Below, one piece after another: positions 32,284-41,593 of a stretch of 54,816 bases of DNA (the first letter of the stretch is position 1; every line of letters begins with the position of its first letter). Below the pieces are notes generated by a model, which had not been told where the DNA came from, made no database searches, and saw only the letters and a list, made by a program, of their open reading frames with translations. The DNA comes from Ruminococcus sp. (GTDB lineage Bacteria; Bacillota; Clostridia; Oscillospirales; Ruminococcaceae). Both the position numbers and the translations under genes were made by a program. The DNA is taken from positions 1 through 54,816 of the forward strand of contig JAISGY010000034.1 of the NCBI GenBank assembly GCA_031262835.1, written 5' to 3'.

Positions 32284-33969
32284 TTAACCCTTAAGTTTAA
32301 ACTGCGAAACATTTCCGTTTAGTACCACGGACAGAGAATTGAGTTCTTCTGCCGACGCGGCACATTCCTCAGCGGTTGCGGAAGTTTTTTGAACAACCTG
32401 CGAAACCTGTAAGATACCTTCGTTTATCTGCCCGATGGCGTGCGCTTGTTCTTCAGAACCGGTTGCAATTTCGCTTATGAGTTCCGTCGACTTGTTAATC
32501 CCTTCGACAATATCGGCAAGCGAAGCGGCTGTCTGACCGGCAATCACCGAGCCGAGTTCCGCTTTCTTCATCGAGTTTTCGATAAGTACGCCGGTTTCTT
32601 TCGCCGCCGCCGCCGATTTTGAAGCAAGATTCCGAACTTCATCTGCAACGACCGCAAAGCCTTTTCCTGCTTCACCGGCTCTTGCCGCCTCAACTGCGGC
32701 GTTGAGTGCTAAAATATTGGTTTGGAACGCGATATCGTCGATAACCTTTATTACCTTCGAGATATCTTGGGAAGCTTGATTGATTTCGGTTACCGCCGCA
32801 GTCATCTGCGTCATCTGGTCTGCGCCCTTTTCCGCATTTTCCTTAACGGCGGAGGACATATCGGAGGCTTCTGTCGCACGTTTCGCATTGAGCTTCGTCT
32901 TCCCTGCAACGTCCTCGATTGCCGCGGAGAGTTCTTCTACCGAGGCGGCTTGCTCTGTTGAACCCTGCGCTAAGGACTGGGAAGCGTCGGTAATCTGATT
33001 TGCGCCGAGTGAAACCTGATTTGAAGCTTCGCTGATACGCCCGAACATTGCGTTAAGATTGTCTATCATCTTCATAATTGAAGCAGATATTTTATCTTCT
33101 TCCGACATCGGTTTATGTGAGATAGTAAGGTCGCCGCCCGCTACGGTAGTAAGAAGCTGCGCAACGCCGTTTAGAGCCGTCGCTACATTGCCGAGATTTT
33201 CGGCACATTCCGCCGTCTCGTCCTTCCCGGAAGCGAACCGGTGTATCTCTGCCCATTCTGCGTCCGTAAAGTTCGTTCTGCCCTTTGTGCCCATGTCGCG
33301 GAGGATTGTTGTTACATAATTAACAGGTACTGTGACAGACTTAGTAATTATCAGCGCAAGAGCAAGCGAAATGATTATTGCGGCAACGATAAAAGCAATC
33401 TGTACTATTAAAATCACGTTTGCAATATTATCCGCGCTCGTTTTTGTGTCCTCTGCCAGAGTGATGTTAAAATCAGCCATGCCTTCGATTGCGGCAAGAA
33501 TCTCATCAGCCTCCGCGTCATGTTTATCGAAAGCCTCATAAGCAGCAGCAGACCCGCCGGTCCCCGCCGCAGAAACAATCTCGTCGATAGTTTTTATGTA
33601 CGCGGGGTAGCGCGCCGTAAAGTCTTTATATGAAGTTTCCAGACTCATGTCGGTTATGGTTTTTTCATAAACCGCAGTTGCCTCTTCAATCTCGTCATTA
33701 TACGAAGAAATTGTGTTTTTGTACTGCTGTACAGCAGCGGTATCATCGCCGTGTCTTGCAAGAGATTGTGCGTTGAGGCGAATGTCGTTATACCTGCCTC
33801 TGATGACCGAAACCGCATTTATTGCGAGCACATTTTCATCATAAACACGTGTGACTTGATTAGAAAGCGTCGTCGAACTGATTATGCCGATTATACCGAG
33901 TATGAGCGCGAGAAGCGCAACAAGTAAGAAGGAGATAATCAGTCTGGGGGCGATTTTAAGGTTTTTCAT
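32284..33969 (-). CDS. Methyl-accepting chemotaxis protein
   Basis: A 561-aa chemoreceptor with the usual layout: helix 1 (about 8-32, [19 protein letters not shown]), a four-helix-bundle sensor (about 33-185), helix 2 (about 188-212, [20 protein letters not shown]), then a HAMP-like region and the cytoplasmic signalling domain (about 300-561). The tip, with [20 protein letters not shown] and [15 protein letters not shown], is intact, so it can bind CheA and CheW. The ligand is unknown. No che or flagellar gene is in the window. Promoter at 34077-34105, terminator at 32236. Confidence 0.92.
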   Translation of the reverse strand: MKNLKIAPRLIISFLLVALLALILGIIGIISSTTLSNQVTRVYDENVLAINAVSVIRGRYNDIRLNAQSLARHGDDTAAVQQYKNTISSYNDEIEEATAVYEKTITDMSLETSYKDFTARYPAYIKTIDEIVSAAGTGGSAAAYEAFDKHDAEADEILAAIEGMADFNITLAEDTKTSADNIANVILIVQIAFIVAAIIISLALALIITKSVTVPVNYVTTILRDMGTKGRTNFTDAEWAEIHRFASGKDETAECAENLGNVATALNGVAQLLTTVAGGDLTISHKPMSEEDKISASIMKMIDNLNAMFGRISEASNQVSLGANQITDASQSLAQGSTEQAASVEELSAAIEDVAGKTKLNAKRATEASDMSSAVKENAEKGADQMTQMTAAVTEINQASQDISKVIKVIDDIAFQTNILALNAAVEAARAGEAGKGFAVVADEVRNLASKSAAAAKETGVLIENSMKKAELGSVIAGQTAASLADIVEGINKSTELISEIATGSEEQAHAIGQINEGILQVSQVVQKTSATAEECAASAEELNSLSVVLNGNVSQFKLKG

Positions 33970-34076
33970 AATGTTTGAGCGATTTTATACGATATTCTAT
34001 TTTTATCTCTACCGCAAAAAAGCTCCCTCCTTTATAATATCGCTTTAAGGCAATAAATTACTGCTAATTATACACT

Positions 34077-34105
34077 ATTCTGGAATTCATGTCAATTCGC
34101 AAAAT
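34077..34105 (-). promoter_or_regulatory. Consensus promoter of the MCP gene
   Basis: The minus strand has TTGACA, 17 bases and TATAAT, a full consensus sigma-A promoter, 107 bp before the start codon. The leader contains no clear structure. Confidence 0.82.
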
Positions 34106-34203
34106 GTACGATATTTTGACAAATGTTTGTGAAAAATGCACAAAAAATATAGATTAATTCCTACCTTTTTGGTAAGATTTAAATCTCATTTACTATTTAT
34201 TGC

Positions 34204-34232
34204 TTGACTTTTCATAAATTTTATGATATACT
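34204..34232 (+). promoter_or_regulatory. Promoter of the calcium-repeat gene
   Basis: TTGACT, 17 bases and TATACT, 31 bp before the ATG at 34264. It is divergent from the MCP promoter, with about 100 bp between them. Confidence 0.7.
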
Positions 34233-34263
34233 GTTAATGAAATCCAAAATAAAGGAGATCGCT

Positions 34264-35502
34264 ATGAAAAAACGCTTCCTTTCGATATTATTGATACTGA
34301 TTTTTACGGTATCTTTCCCCCTGACTGTTAACGCCGAAGATGAAGACCTCCGTATCTGCGAAATTACTGCCGACTATGACGACGGCGTGCTTCTGCTTTC
34401 GTGGGTAAGCACTGTCGAGGGAGGCAGCTTCACCCTCTTTGTCTCCGATAACGGCAAAAATTTTTCTAAGCTTGCCGAAACATCAGACATTTCATACGAC
34501 TATAAAGACACCTTCAAAAAGAAGTATTTTAAGGTAACACAAAAGGTTGGCAACGAGACGCTCGAATCGTCGATACTTATCGTCGAAAAAGTCACGAACG
34601 GTTATCCCGATATAGATTATTACGATACCGACGGCGACGGCTTTAACGATATGGAGGAAACAATATGGACAAGAACCGATAAAAACAAAGCCGACACAGA
34701 CTCTGACGGCTTGACGGATTTTGAGGAATATTACTATACAGACACAGACCCGCTCGTTTACGACAGCGCGGTTAAGGGCGTATCGGATTCGACAGCCGAC
34801 CCGGACAAGGACGGCTTGAGCAACCGCATTGAGATTACAAAGGGAGCAGACCCGACACGTGCCGACACCGACTTCGATAACCTAAAAGACGGCGATGAGG
34901 TTAACAAACACAAAACCGACCCGAAAAAACCCGACACCGACGGTGACAAGCTTTCCGACGGTGACGAAGTCTCCTTGAAACTTGATCCGTTAAAAACAAA
35001 GTCCGACGGTAAAACCCTCGACAGCGAACGCCTGTTTAAACAGACCATTCCCGCAGACAACGAAGTTTTAAGGTACATAAACGACGGCGAAGAAATAAAG
35101 TATTCGGTAACTATAACTGCGGCGGGTGTCCCGAAAAACAACCTCACCGCAAGCGAGAGCGGCTACAGCAACGTGATGAAACAGAACACGGCAATCTTGG
35201 GGATGGTGCCGGAATTTGAATACACGGACGGCTTGGCGGTTAAGACGTTCAAGCTCGGCGCGAAGATTCCCGACAGTCTTGTACCGAATACCATAGGAAC
35301 ATACGCGAAGGACGAGGAAGAGTTAATCGGGATAAAGCGGTTTAATTTCTTCCGGTATTTTGAGGAGATAAATATTCTTTTGCCGGTTGACACGACCTTT
35401 GATGTCGAAAACAACATGGTTTATACCGAAACAACCGACCTCGGAACCTACTGCCTCATGGACCTTGAGATATGGTTCGAGAGTCTTGAGGCGGCGTTGT
35501 AG
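34264..35502 (+). CDS. Secreted protein with calcium-binding thrombospondin type-3 repeats
   Basis: A 412-aa exported protein. Signal peptide residues 1-24 (KKR then LLILIFTVSFPLT, cleavage after NA). Residues 26-110 resemble a fibronectin-like fold. Residues 119-235 hold five Asp-rich repeats of the DTDGDGFNDMEE type (also DTDSDGLTDFEE, DPDKDGLSNRIE, DTDFDNLKDGDE, DTDGDKLSDGDE), as in calcium-binding secreted proteins. The C-terminal 170 residues are unrecognised. The ATG at 34264 has AAAGGAG upstream; a longer frame to 34204 overlaps the promoter and was rejected. Its 3' end overlaps the opposing CPBP gene by 47 bp. Confidence 0.82.
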   Translation: MKKRFLSILLILIFTVSFPLTVNAEDEDLRICEITADYDDGVLLLSWVSTVEGGSFTLFVSDNGKNFSKLAETSDISYDYKDTFKKKYFKVTQKVGNETLESSILIVEKVTNGYPDIDYYDTDGDGFNDMEETIWTRTDKNKADTDSDGLTDFEEYYYTDTDPLVYDSAVKGVSDSTADPDKDGLSNRIEITKGADPTRADTDFDNLKDGDEVNKHKTDPKKPDTDGDKLSDGDEVSLKLDPLKTKSDGKTLDSERLFKQTIPADNEVLRYINDGEEIKYSVTITAAGVPKNNLTASESGYSNVMKQNTAILGMVPEFEYTDGLAVKTFKLGAKIPDSLVPNTIGTYAKDEEELIGIKRFNFFRYFEEINILLPVDTTFDVENNMVYTETTDLGTYCLMDLEIWFESLEAAL

Positions 35503-36355
35503 ATTTCTTCTTCATAACGATAAAAACCACAACTGCCGTCACAGCCATAAAGCAAATCTGTATCGGCGCGATTGTACTTTTGCTGTCCTCAAAGAGCCAT
35601 GAATCCGAAAGTACACGATAATTTACGATACCGTCGGGATTTACATTTATATCAAACGAGCCGCCGCCCAAGAAGAAATTCCAGCAAAAATGCGTTATTG
35701 CCGGGATAAATATCGAGTCGGAGGCGATGGCAAGAAGGGCAAGAAGCAGCCCCATAATGATGCACCAAATAAAATAAGGAATTGCTTCAATTACAGCGGG
35801 CAGTCCCTCCGCTGTGAAATTGGAAATATGTATCAGCCCGAAGCCTACAGCAGAGACAATAACAGCAACGATTTTTCCGAAGCGAAGTTCAAAAAAATGC
35901 AGAACCCCCGCCCTGAAGTACAGTTCTTCAACAAGAGCCGCTCGCAGCGACACGGTAATAAAGGTGCGTATTAAAATATCCCATGTCTTTTCGGGCGGCA
36001 AAGTGTCTATAACGATTTCGCCGGGAACAAAAATAAGGTAAAACGCCCAGATTAATGCCGGTAACAGGAAGGCTAAAAGAAACCACTTTTTTGCGGCGGG
36101 CTTTTTTATACGAAACTCCGACGGGCTTGCTTTGAAGATGAATTTTATGTACAAAAAGGCGAAGGTATACCCGAGTCCGACTTCTATTACGGAAAAGATG
36201 ATGATGTTGATTAATTCGTCAATCTTTAACGCATTTCCCAAAAAGTCATGGACAAGCGCAGCGATGACATTAACTAAAAATTGTGCCGCCAAAAAAAGTA
36301 TGCAATGAATTATCACATTTAAGGCTGTGCGCTTCTTTATTCCTTGTTCGTTCAT
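35456..36355 (-). CDS. CPBP-family intramembrane metalloprotease (CAAX/Abi type)
   Basis: A 299-aa protein with about seven membrane segments. The protease motifs are EELYFRAGVLHFF (EExxxR, near residue 142), FGLIHISNFTAEG (His) and THFCWNFFLG (HxxxN-type, near residue 215). Roles of the family include CAAX processing, bacteriocin self-immunity and spore-related cleavage; which applies here cannot be told. Its 3' end overlaps the convergent calcium-repeat gene by 47 bp. No bacteriocin gene was recognised nearby. Confidence 0.85.
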   Translation of the reverse strand: MNEQGIKKRTALNVIIHCILFLAAQFLVNVIAALVHDFLGNALKIDELINIIIFSVIEVGLGYTFAFLYIKFIFKASPSEFRIKKPAAKKWFLLAFLLPALIWAFYLIFVPGEIVIDTLPPEKTWDILIRTFITVSLRAALVEELYFRAGVLHFFELRFGKIVAVIVSAVGFGLIHISNFTAEGLPAVIEAIPYFIWCIIMGLLLALLAIASDSIFIPAITHFCWNFFLGGGSFDINVNPDGIVNYRVLSDSWLFEDSKSTIAPIQICFMAVTAVVVFIVMKKKSTTPPQDSRTISQGP

Positions 36356-36390
36356 TTATCGTTTAACCCCCGTATTAAGCACCATTAGCA

Positions 36391-36419
36391 ATCTTCCCCC
36401 GCCCCCGGCGTGGGAAGAT
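36391..36419. repeat. GC-rich palindromic repeat, copy 3
   Basis: ATCTTCCCCCGCC ccc GGCGTGGGAAGAT forms a 13-bp stem with one mismatch. It is related to copies 1 and 2 at 12304 and 24670 and lies 36 bp upstream of the CPBP start. Confidence 0.55.
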
Positions 36420-36457
36420 TATATATACGAATTATAGCATAGTTTTATTAAAATGTC

Positions 36458-36490
36458 AACCCCGGAGGAATGTGAATTCCCCCGGGGTTG
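36458..36490 (-). terminator. Probable terminator after the GH25 gene
   Basis: CAACCCCGG and CCGGGGTTG with inner GGAAT/ATTCC form a long stem with one bulge, followed on the minus strand by ACATTTTAAT. Confidence 0.65.
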
Positions 36491-36502
36491 TTAATGTGTC
36501 GG

Positions 36503-37306
36503 CTATTCCATCGGCTTTTTGGTTACGGTTAAGCCGAGCTTTGTGAGGGATTTTACGAGTTCTGTGAATTCCTCTTCGCTTACGTGATGACGATAAGCGG
36601 TTACGGTGTATTCGACCGCTTCTTCATCGGCGGTGTCGTCGGAATCGGGCGGGACTTGCGGGACTTCGGTGTCGGTTTCTGTCTTGGGGTAGTTGTTAAG
36701 CCCGTGCTCATTCATTATCGCAGGGAAATCCTTGTAGCAGATATTCATGTCAACGTGCCCGGTTATGCCGTCAATATTCCCTTTCCATGAATACTGCCAG
36801 ATGTCGTAGGTTGTAACAAATGACGGCTTTTCGTTTTCAACCCTTGCCGCCCATATTGAATAACGCTTCGGAATATCTGTCGAAAGGTGTGAAGCGAAGA
36901 AGCTGTCGAAGCTGTATACTCCGCAAAAGTACCCCGCCTTCTCCATAACCTCACAGAACGTGTTAACAATCGCGGTACATTCCGCCTTCGTGAGTTTCAG
37001 CTGACATTGGTCCTCAATGTCGATATAGACGGGGAGATCGAAGCACTTCCCCTTAATAACCGAAAGGAACGCTTCCGCCTCAGCCTTTGCCGTTGCTTCC
37101 GAAATCGCGTAGCTGTACCAGTAGGAGCCTATAATAAGCCCCGCAGCCCTTGCTCCGGCGTAGTTGCTTTCAAAGCAGGTGTCCTTTTGTGTGGCGACCC
37201 GCCCATACCCTGCCCTGATTATTGCGCCCTCAATTCCGTCAGCCTTAACCTTTTTCCAGTTAATCTTGCCGTTGTGCTTAGAAACATCTATCAGTTTTTT
37301 CTCCAT
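36503..37306 (-). CDS. GH25 family lysozyme (muramidase)
   Basis: A 267-aa protein of glycoside hydrolase family 25, which cleaves the MurNAc-GlcNAc bond of peptidoglycan. Seen: the first catalytic Asp region LIDVSKHNGKINW (Asp7), IIRAGYGR, and YIDIEDQ (Asp96 and Glu98, the second active-site pair), then WAARVENEKPSF and YDIWQYSW. There is no signal peptide, so release may need a holin or lysis, as with phage endolysins, though no phage gene is adjacent. The C-terminal 60 residues (YTVTAYRHHVSEEEFTELV) are a small extra domain. Confidence 0.9.
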   Translation of the reverse strand: MEKKLIDVSKHNGKINWKKVKADGIEGAIIRAGYGRVATQKDTCFESNYAGARAAGLIIGSYWYSYAISEATAKAEAEAFLSVIKGKCFDLPVYIDIEDQCQLKLTKAECTAIVNTFCEVMEKAGYFCGVYSFDSFFASHLSTDIPKRYSIWAARVENEKPSFVTTYDIWQYSWKGNIDGITGHVDMNICYKDFPAIMNEHGLNNYPKTETDTEVPQVPPDSDDTADEEAVEYTVTAYRHHVSEEEFTELVKSLTKLGLTVTKKPME

Positions 37307-37446
37307 ATATATTCTCCAATCATTTCGATAATTTCCGCCCCGCTTCTACATAATATGCTAAAGTTCGATTATTGACATTGTTTACGTGAGTTTATGAACA
37401 AATTCTTTAATTTTTATAAACATTCAGAAATTATTGCCATTTGCTA

Positions 37447-37475
37447 TTGATATTTTAATATCCTCGTGCTATAAT
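37447..37475 (+). promoter_or_regulatory. Promoter of the asp23-fakA unit
   Basis: TTGATA, 17 bases and TATAAT, 39 bp before the ATG at 37515. Confidence 0.75.
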
Positions 37476-37514
37476 TAAATGTGAAACTTTTTATATTTAT
37501 GAAAGTGTATTAAT

Positions 37515-37871
37515 ATGATTATCAGAGAAAACTATATGGGCAAAATCGGATTTTCCGAGAATTATATTAAGTCGCTCTGCGGGCGGGTTCTCTGTGAATG
37601 TGTCGGGGTTTCGGGGCTTCTCCCTGCGAAGCTCAGTTTCGGGCGTTGGTTTTTGGGAATGGCTTCGAGTCCCGTCCACGCCGACAGAGCCGTCGGGATA
37701 AAGGTTATCGACGGAAGGCTTATTATCGGCGTGCATATTGCGGTCGTCTACGGCAGCACAATTTCCGCCGTTTCCGAAAGCATAGTAGGTAAGCTTAAAT
37801 GGGCAGTCGAAGAGAGAATCGGCGTCCCCGTACAAAAGATAACAGTCTACGTTGACGGTATGACAAATTAA
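37515..37871 (+). CDS. Asp23/Gls24 family protein
   Basis: A 118-aa alkaline-shock-type (DUF322) protein. Seen: GKIGFSENYIKSLCGRVLCE, then RAVGIKVIDGRLIIGVHIAVVYGSTISAVS and the C-terminal VQKITVYVDGM. The family is often encoded right before yloV/fakA, as here (42 bp). Its role is not settled; it is linked to cell-envelope stress and membrane lipid supply. A second in-frame ATG at 37536 could be the start; ribosome sites are weak for both. Confidence 0.85.
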   Translation: MIIRENYMGKIGFSENYIKSLCGRVLCECVGVSGLLPAKLSFGRWFLGMASSPVHADRAVGIKVIDGRLIIGVHIAVVYGSTISAVSESIVGKLKWAVEERIGVPVQKITVYVDGMTN

Positions 37872-37912
37872 TAATACAAGGACTTCTTTAAGATAAAGGA
37901 AGGTCACTTCTT

Positions 37913-39553
37913 ATGATTACTGGAAAAATGCTCCGCGATGCGTTTATTTCGGCGGGGAATGTTATCACCGAGCGCAAACGCAGTGTGGACGAGCTTAATG
38001 TATACCCCGTGCCGGACGGCGATACCGGTACAAATATGTCTATGACAATGGGGAACAGTACCGCCGAGCTTTCGCGCCTCCCCGATTCCTGCACCGTCTC
38101 CGACGTTGCCGAACTCACCGCAGCCTGTCTCCTTCGCGGCGCGAGGGGGAATTCCGGCGTAATTTTATCGCTTTTATTCCGGGGCTTTTCAAAAGGCTTT
38201 TCGGGGCTTGAAGCGGCGGACTCCGACGACATTAGGCGCGCACTCGACATAGGCGTGAAGTCAGCCTACAAGGCGGTTATGCGCCCGACAGAGGGTACAA
38301 TTTTAACCGTTGCAAGAAAGGCTTTTGAGGCGGTTGAAAAGTCACAGGACGAGCCGATTAAACTCTGGGCGGATGCGGTCAAGGCGGCGGAAATTGCCCT
38401 TGAAGACACCCCGAACCAACTCGAAGTCCTAAAACGCGCCGGGGTTGTTGACGCGGGGGGAATGGGGCTTGTTATCATCTTCAAGGAGATGTTAAACGTA
38501 TTTTTGGGCGGCGATATTCATAAGCTTGCCGCAGACAATGCTCCGCGAAATGCAGTTGACGTTAAGGACTTTTCGACCGTTGTCGGTGAGTTCGACGAGG
38601 TTATAAATTTTACCTATTGCACCGAGTTTATTGTTCGTAAAAACCCCGAATGTCCCGACGAGACGAGGCTCCGCGCCTTTCTTGAAACGATAGGGGACTG
38701 CGTTGTAGCAGTTTCGGACGACGATATTATAAAGGTTCATGTCCATACCGACCACCCCGGGAAGGCGATTGAAGAGGGGCTGCTCTTCGGCTCTCTTATT
38801 AACCTTAAGATTGACAATATGCGGTTTCAGCACGAGAACAAGGCGCGTGAAGCGGCTCTTGTCAAGGAGACGGATTTTGTCCCCGCCGCGCCGGAAAAGG
38901 ACTTCGGTTTCGTTACCGTTTCAAGCGGGAAGGGGATTGAGGAACTTTACCGCAACTTGGGCGCAGACACCGTCGTAACCGGCGGACAGACAATGAACCC
39001 CTCCACCGACGACATCCTAAAAGCAATCCTTGCGACACCCGCGAAGACGGTTTTCGTCCTCCCGAACAACAAGAACATTATCATGGCGGCGGAGCAGGCG
39101 GGGAAACTTGCCGACCGCGAAGTCTGCGTTATACCGTCAAGGTTTATCCCGCAGGGGATAACCGCGATGATGAACTACGACCCCGACGCCGATTTCGACA
39201 CCAACCGCATGAATATGACAAAAGCCTTAGACAACGTTCGCACCGGGCAGATAACCTTCGCCGCCCGCAACTCCGACATAGACGGCAAGGAGATAAAGCA
39301 GGGCGAGATTTTAGCACTTGACAACGGCAAGATGCTGTTCGCGGAATCGGATATCAACAAAGCCGCCGGCAAGCTCATTAAACATATGTGGAGGAAGGAT
39401 GCTGCCTTCATAACGATAATTTACGGTTCCGACATCGAAGAAGAAAAGGCAGCTTCCCTCGAAACCTACGTTAAGTCAAAGTACCCCGACGCCGACATCA
39501 TGCTCGTTTCGGGCGGACAGCCTGTCTACTATTATATTATATCGGTGGAGTAG
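37913..39553 (+). CDS. fakA: Fatty acid kinase subunit A-like (YloV, DAK1/DegV-like)
   Basis: A 546-aa protein of the YloV/FakA family. The N-terminal kinase part has ELNVYPVPDGDTGTNMSMTM (nucleotide and Mg2+ site) and RGARGNSGVILSLLFRGFS; the linker and C-terminal DegV-like part hold SSGKGIEELYRNLGADTVV and IYGSDIEEEKAA. FakA phosphorylates fatty acids held by FakB; no fakB-type gene lies in the window. Its pairing with Asp23 is the usual one. AAGGAAGG lies before the ATG. The next gene starts at the very next base. Confidence 0.9.
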   Translation: MITGKMLRDAFISAGNVITERKRSVDELNVYPVPDGDTGTNMSMTMGNSTAELSRLPDSCTVSDVAELTAACLLRGARGNSGVILSLLFRGFSKGFSGLEAADSDDIRRALDIGVKSAYKAVMRPTEGTILTVARKAFEAVEKSQDEPIKLWADAVKAAEIALEDTPNQLEVLKRAGVVDAGGMGLVIIFKEMLNVFLGGDIHKLAADNAPRNAVDVKDFSTVVGEFDEVINFTYCTEFIVRKNPECPDETRLRAFLETIGDCVVAVSDDDIIKVHVHTDHPGKAIEEGLLFGSLINLKIDNMRFQHENKAREAALVKETDFVPAAPEKDFGFVTVSSGKGIEELYRNLGADTVVTGGQTMNPSTDDILKAILATPAKTVFVLPNNKNIIMAAEQAGKLADREVCVIPSRFIPQGITAMMNYDPDADFDTNRMNMTKALDNVRTGQITFAARNSDIDGKEIKQGEILALDNGKMLFAESDINKAAGKLIKHMWRKDAAFITIIYGSDIEEEKAASLETYVKSKYPDADIMLVSGGQPVYYYIISVE

Positions 39554-40198
39554 ATGGTTTTTATTATTATCGGGCATTACGGCTCAGGGAAAACTAATTT
39601 CGCCTGTAACATTGCGGAAAAACTTGTGGAGAAGTATGCAGGGGGCGAAACTGTAGCAATTGCAGACCTCGATATTGTCAACCCCTATTTTCGCACGGCG
39701 GATTACACTGCGGAGCTTGAAGCGGCGGGCGTAAAGGTTATCGCGAGCAATTTCCAAACCTCAACCCTCGATATCCCCTCATTAACATTCGACCTTGCCG
39801 CACTTTCGGGCGAGTACGATAACCTCATTATTGACGTAGGCGGGGACGACGAGGGTGCGAAGGTGTTGGGGCGTTATATGAATGCTTTAGACAAGGGGAA
39901 AATTTCGATTCTGTATGTCGTGAATTTCAGACGGTATCTTACCCGCACTGCGGAAGACGCGCTCGAAATTTTACGTGAAATGGAAGCCGTAACCGGCGTA
40001 AAAGCCAATAACCTTGTCAACAACACAAACTTAGCGGAAGAAACAACCGCCGAAGTTATCGCGGAGTCAACCGCCGAAGCGGACAAGCTTGCGGGGTTTA
40101 TGGACGTAAAAAACATAATAACGGTTGTGCCCGAGGGGATTGACTACAAACCGCTCAACGCATTTACGGCAAAGATTATTGTCAATAAGCCGTGGTGA
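39554..40198 (+). CDS. P-loop ATPase of unknown role (CobQ/ParA-like)
   Basis: A 214-aa protein with the N-terminal P-loop IIGHYGSGKTNFACNIAEKL and the pattern ADLDIVNPYFRTADY, NLIIDVGGDDEGAKVLGRY (a switch region), and NFRRYLTRTAEDALEIL. It is not a kinase by any motif that I know. Genes of this type stand next to 2-oxoacid:ferredoxin oxidoreductase genes in several Clostridia; it may help metal or cofactor assembly (inference). Its ATG is directly after the fakA stop, with GGTGGAG before it. Confidence 0.7.
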   Translation: MVFIIIGHYGSGKTNFACNIAEKLVEKYAGGETVAIADLDIVNPYFRTADYTAELEAAGVKVIASNFQTSTLDIPSLTFDLAALSGEYDNLIIDVGGDDEGAKVLGRYMNALDKGKISILYVVNFRRYLTRTAEDALEILREMEAVTGVKANNLVNNTNLAEETTAEVIAESTAEADKLAGFMDVKNIITVVPEGIDYKPLNAFTAKIIVNKPW

Positions 40199-40314
40199 GT
40201 TTGCTTGGCAAACTCTTATAACTTTAGGTTATATCAGCAAAACCAATTTAGTATTTTAAAACAGCTTTAAGTTGTGTTATAATAGAAAAAAGCCTTCGGA
40301 AAGAGAGTCGAAAA

Positions 40315-40521
40315 ATGCCTAAAATTACAATTAACACAGGCAGGTGCAAGGGTTGCGCATTGTGCGTAAACGCCTGTCCTAAAGCCTGTATTGAACTGTC
40401 GAAATCACAGCGCAACAGCAAGGGATATTTAACGGCGGAGTTTGTAAAGCCGGAAAGCTGCATCGGGTGTGCAATGTGCGGGACGATGTGCCCGGATGTT
40501 TGCATAACGGTTGAAAAGTAG
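40315..40521 (+). CDS. 4Fe-4S ferredoxin, oxidoreductase delta subunit
   Basis: A 68-aa ferredoxin with two clusters: CKGCALCVNACPKACIEL (CxxCxxCxxxCP) and CIGCAMCGTMCPDVCI (CxxCxxCxxxCP). It has no transit region and is fused to nothing. In this operon type it is the electron-carrying delta subunit. The first gene of the vor set; a possible -10 (TATAAT, 40278-40283) lies 32 bp upstream, with no clear -35. Confidence 0.92.
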   Translation: MPKITINTGRCKGCALCVNACPKACIELSKSQRNSKGYLTAEFVKPESCIGCAMCGTMCPDVCITVEK

Positions 40522-40533
40522 GGGGAAAAGTTT

Positions 40534-41592
40534 TTGGAAAAGTCATTGATGAAGGGCAACGAGGCGTTGGCGGAAGCAGCTATACGCGCCGGCTGCAAGT
40601 GTTTTTTCGGGTATCCGATAACACCGCAAACGGAGGTTGCCGCATATTTTGCGAAAAAGCTCCCGAAGGTCGGGGGAACATTTTTACAAGCGGAGTCCGA
40701 AATTGCCGCAATTAACATGGTGTATGGCGCGGCGTCGGCGGGCGTAAGGACAATGACAAGCTCAAGTTCGCCCGGAATCTCGCTTAAAACAGAGGGCATT
40801 TCCTACATCTGCGGCGCAGACCTGCCCTGCGTTATTATTAACGTACAGCGCGGCGGTCCGGGGCTCGGCGGAATTCAGCCCTCGCAAGCCGATTATTTTC
40901 AGGCTACACGTGCATTAGGGCACGGCGACTCACGCGTAATTGTCTTCGCGCCGAGTTCGGTGCAGGAGATGGTTAATGTTGTTAACAAGGCGTTTAACCT
41001 TGCCGACTCATACCGTATGCCGGCGATGATTTTAGCGGACGGGCTCTTGGGGCAGATGATGGAACCTGTCGAGTTCCCCGAGACAGAGGCGGAGACTTTT
41101 GAGAAGCCTTGGGCAACCGTCGGTCACGGAGGGGTAAGAGAGCATAATATTGCAAACTCCCTCTATTTAAAACCCGACGTTCTCGAAAAGTCGATTCTTG
41201 ACAGGCAGAAGCGTTACGAAGATATTGAGGACAAGCACACAGAGGCGGACTGTTACCTCACAGACGACGCGGAGATTGTGGTTTGCGCCTATGGGGCAAC
41301 TGCAAGAATCTGTAAATCCGCGGTTAACGCCGCTCGCGCTAAGGGGATTAAGGCAGGGCTTTTCCGCCCCGTTACCCTCTGGCCCTATCCGAAAAAAGAG
41401 CTTATTAAAGCGTCCGAAAACGCTAAGTCACTTCTTACCGTTGAGATGTCAACAGGGCAGATGATTGAAGATGTAAAGCTTTCTATCGACTGCAAAAAGC
41501 CGGTGCATTTTTACGGAAGAACCGGCGGAATTATACCGACACCTGCGGAAGTTACCGCTGAAATTGAAAAGATTGCTAAGGAGGGCGTGTAA
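40534..41592 (+). CDS. 2-oxoacid:ferredoxin oxidoreductase alpha subunit (VorB/KorA type)
   Basis: A 352-aa alpha subunit with LMKGNEALAEAAIRAGCKCF, GYPITPQTEVAAYFAKKLP, FLQAESEIAAINMVYGAASAG, SSSSPGISLKTEGISYICGADL and NVQRGGPGLGGIQPSQADYF, the usual order of the pyruvate/2-oxoacid ferredoxin oxidoreductase family. It oxidises a 2-oxoacid to acyl-CoA, reducing ferredoxin. Whether the substrate is 2-oxoglutarate or a branched-chain acid cannot be told by eye. The start is TTG with GGGGG eight to twelve bases upstream. Gene order ferredoxin, alpha, beta, gamma is that of vor/kor operons. Confidence 0.92.
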   Translation: MEKSLMKGNEALAEAAIRAGCKCFFGYPITPQTEVAAYFAKKLPKVGGTFLQAESEIAAINMVYGAASAGVRTMTSSSSPGISLKTEGISYICGADLPCVIINVQRGGPGLGGIQPSQADYFQATRALGHGDSRVIVFAPSSVQEMVNVVNKAFNLADSYRMPAMILADGLLGQMMEPVEFPETEAETFEKPWATVGHGGVREHNIANSLYLKPDVLEKSILDRQKRYEDIEDKHTEADCYLTDDAEIVVCAYGATARICKSAVNAARAKGIKAGLFRPVTLWPYPKKELIKASENAKSLLTVEMSTGQMIEDVKLSIDCKKPVHFYGRTGGIIPTPAEVTAEIEKIAKEGV

Positions 41593-41593
41593 A

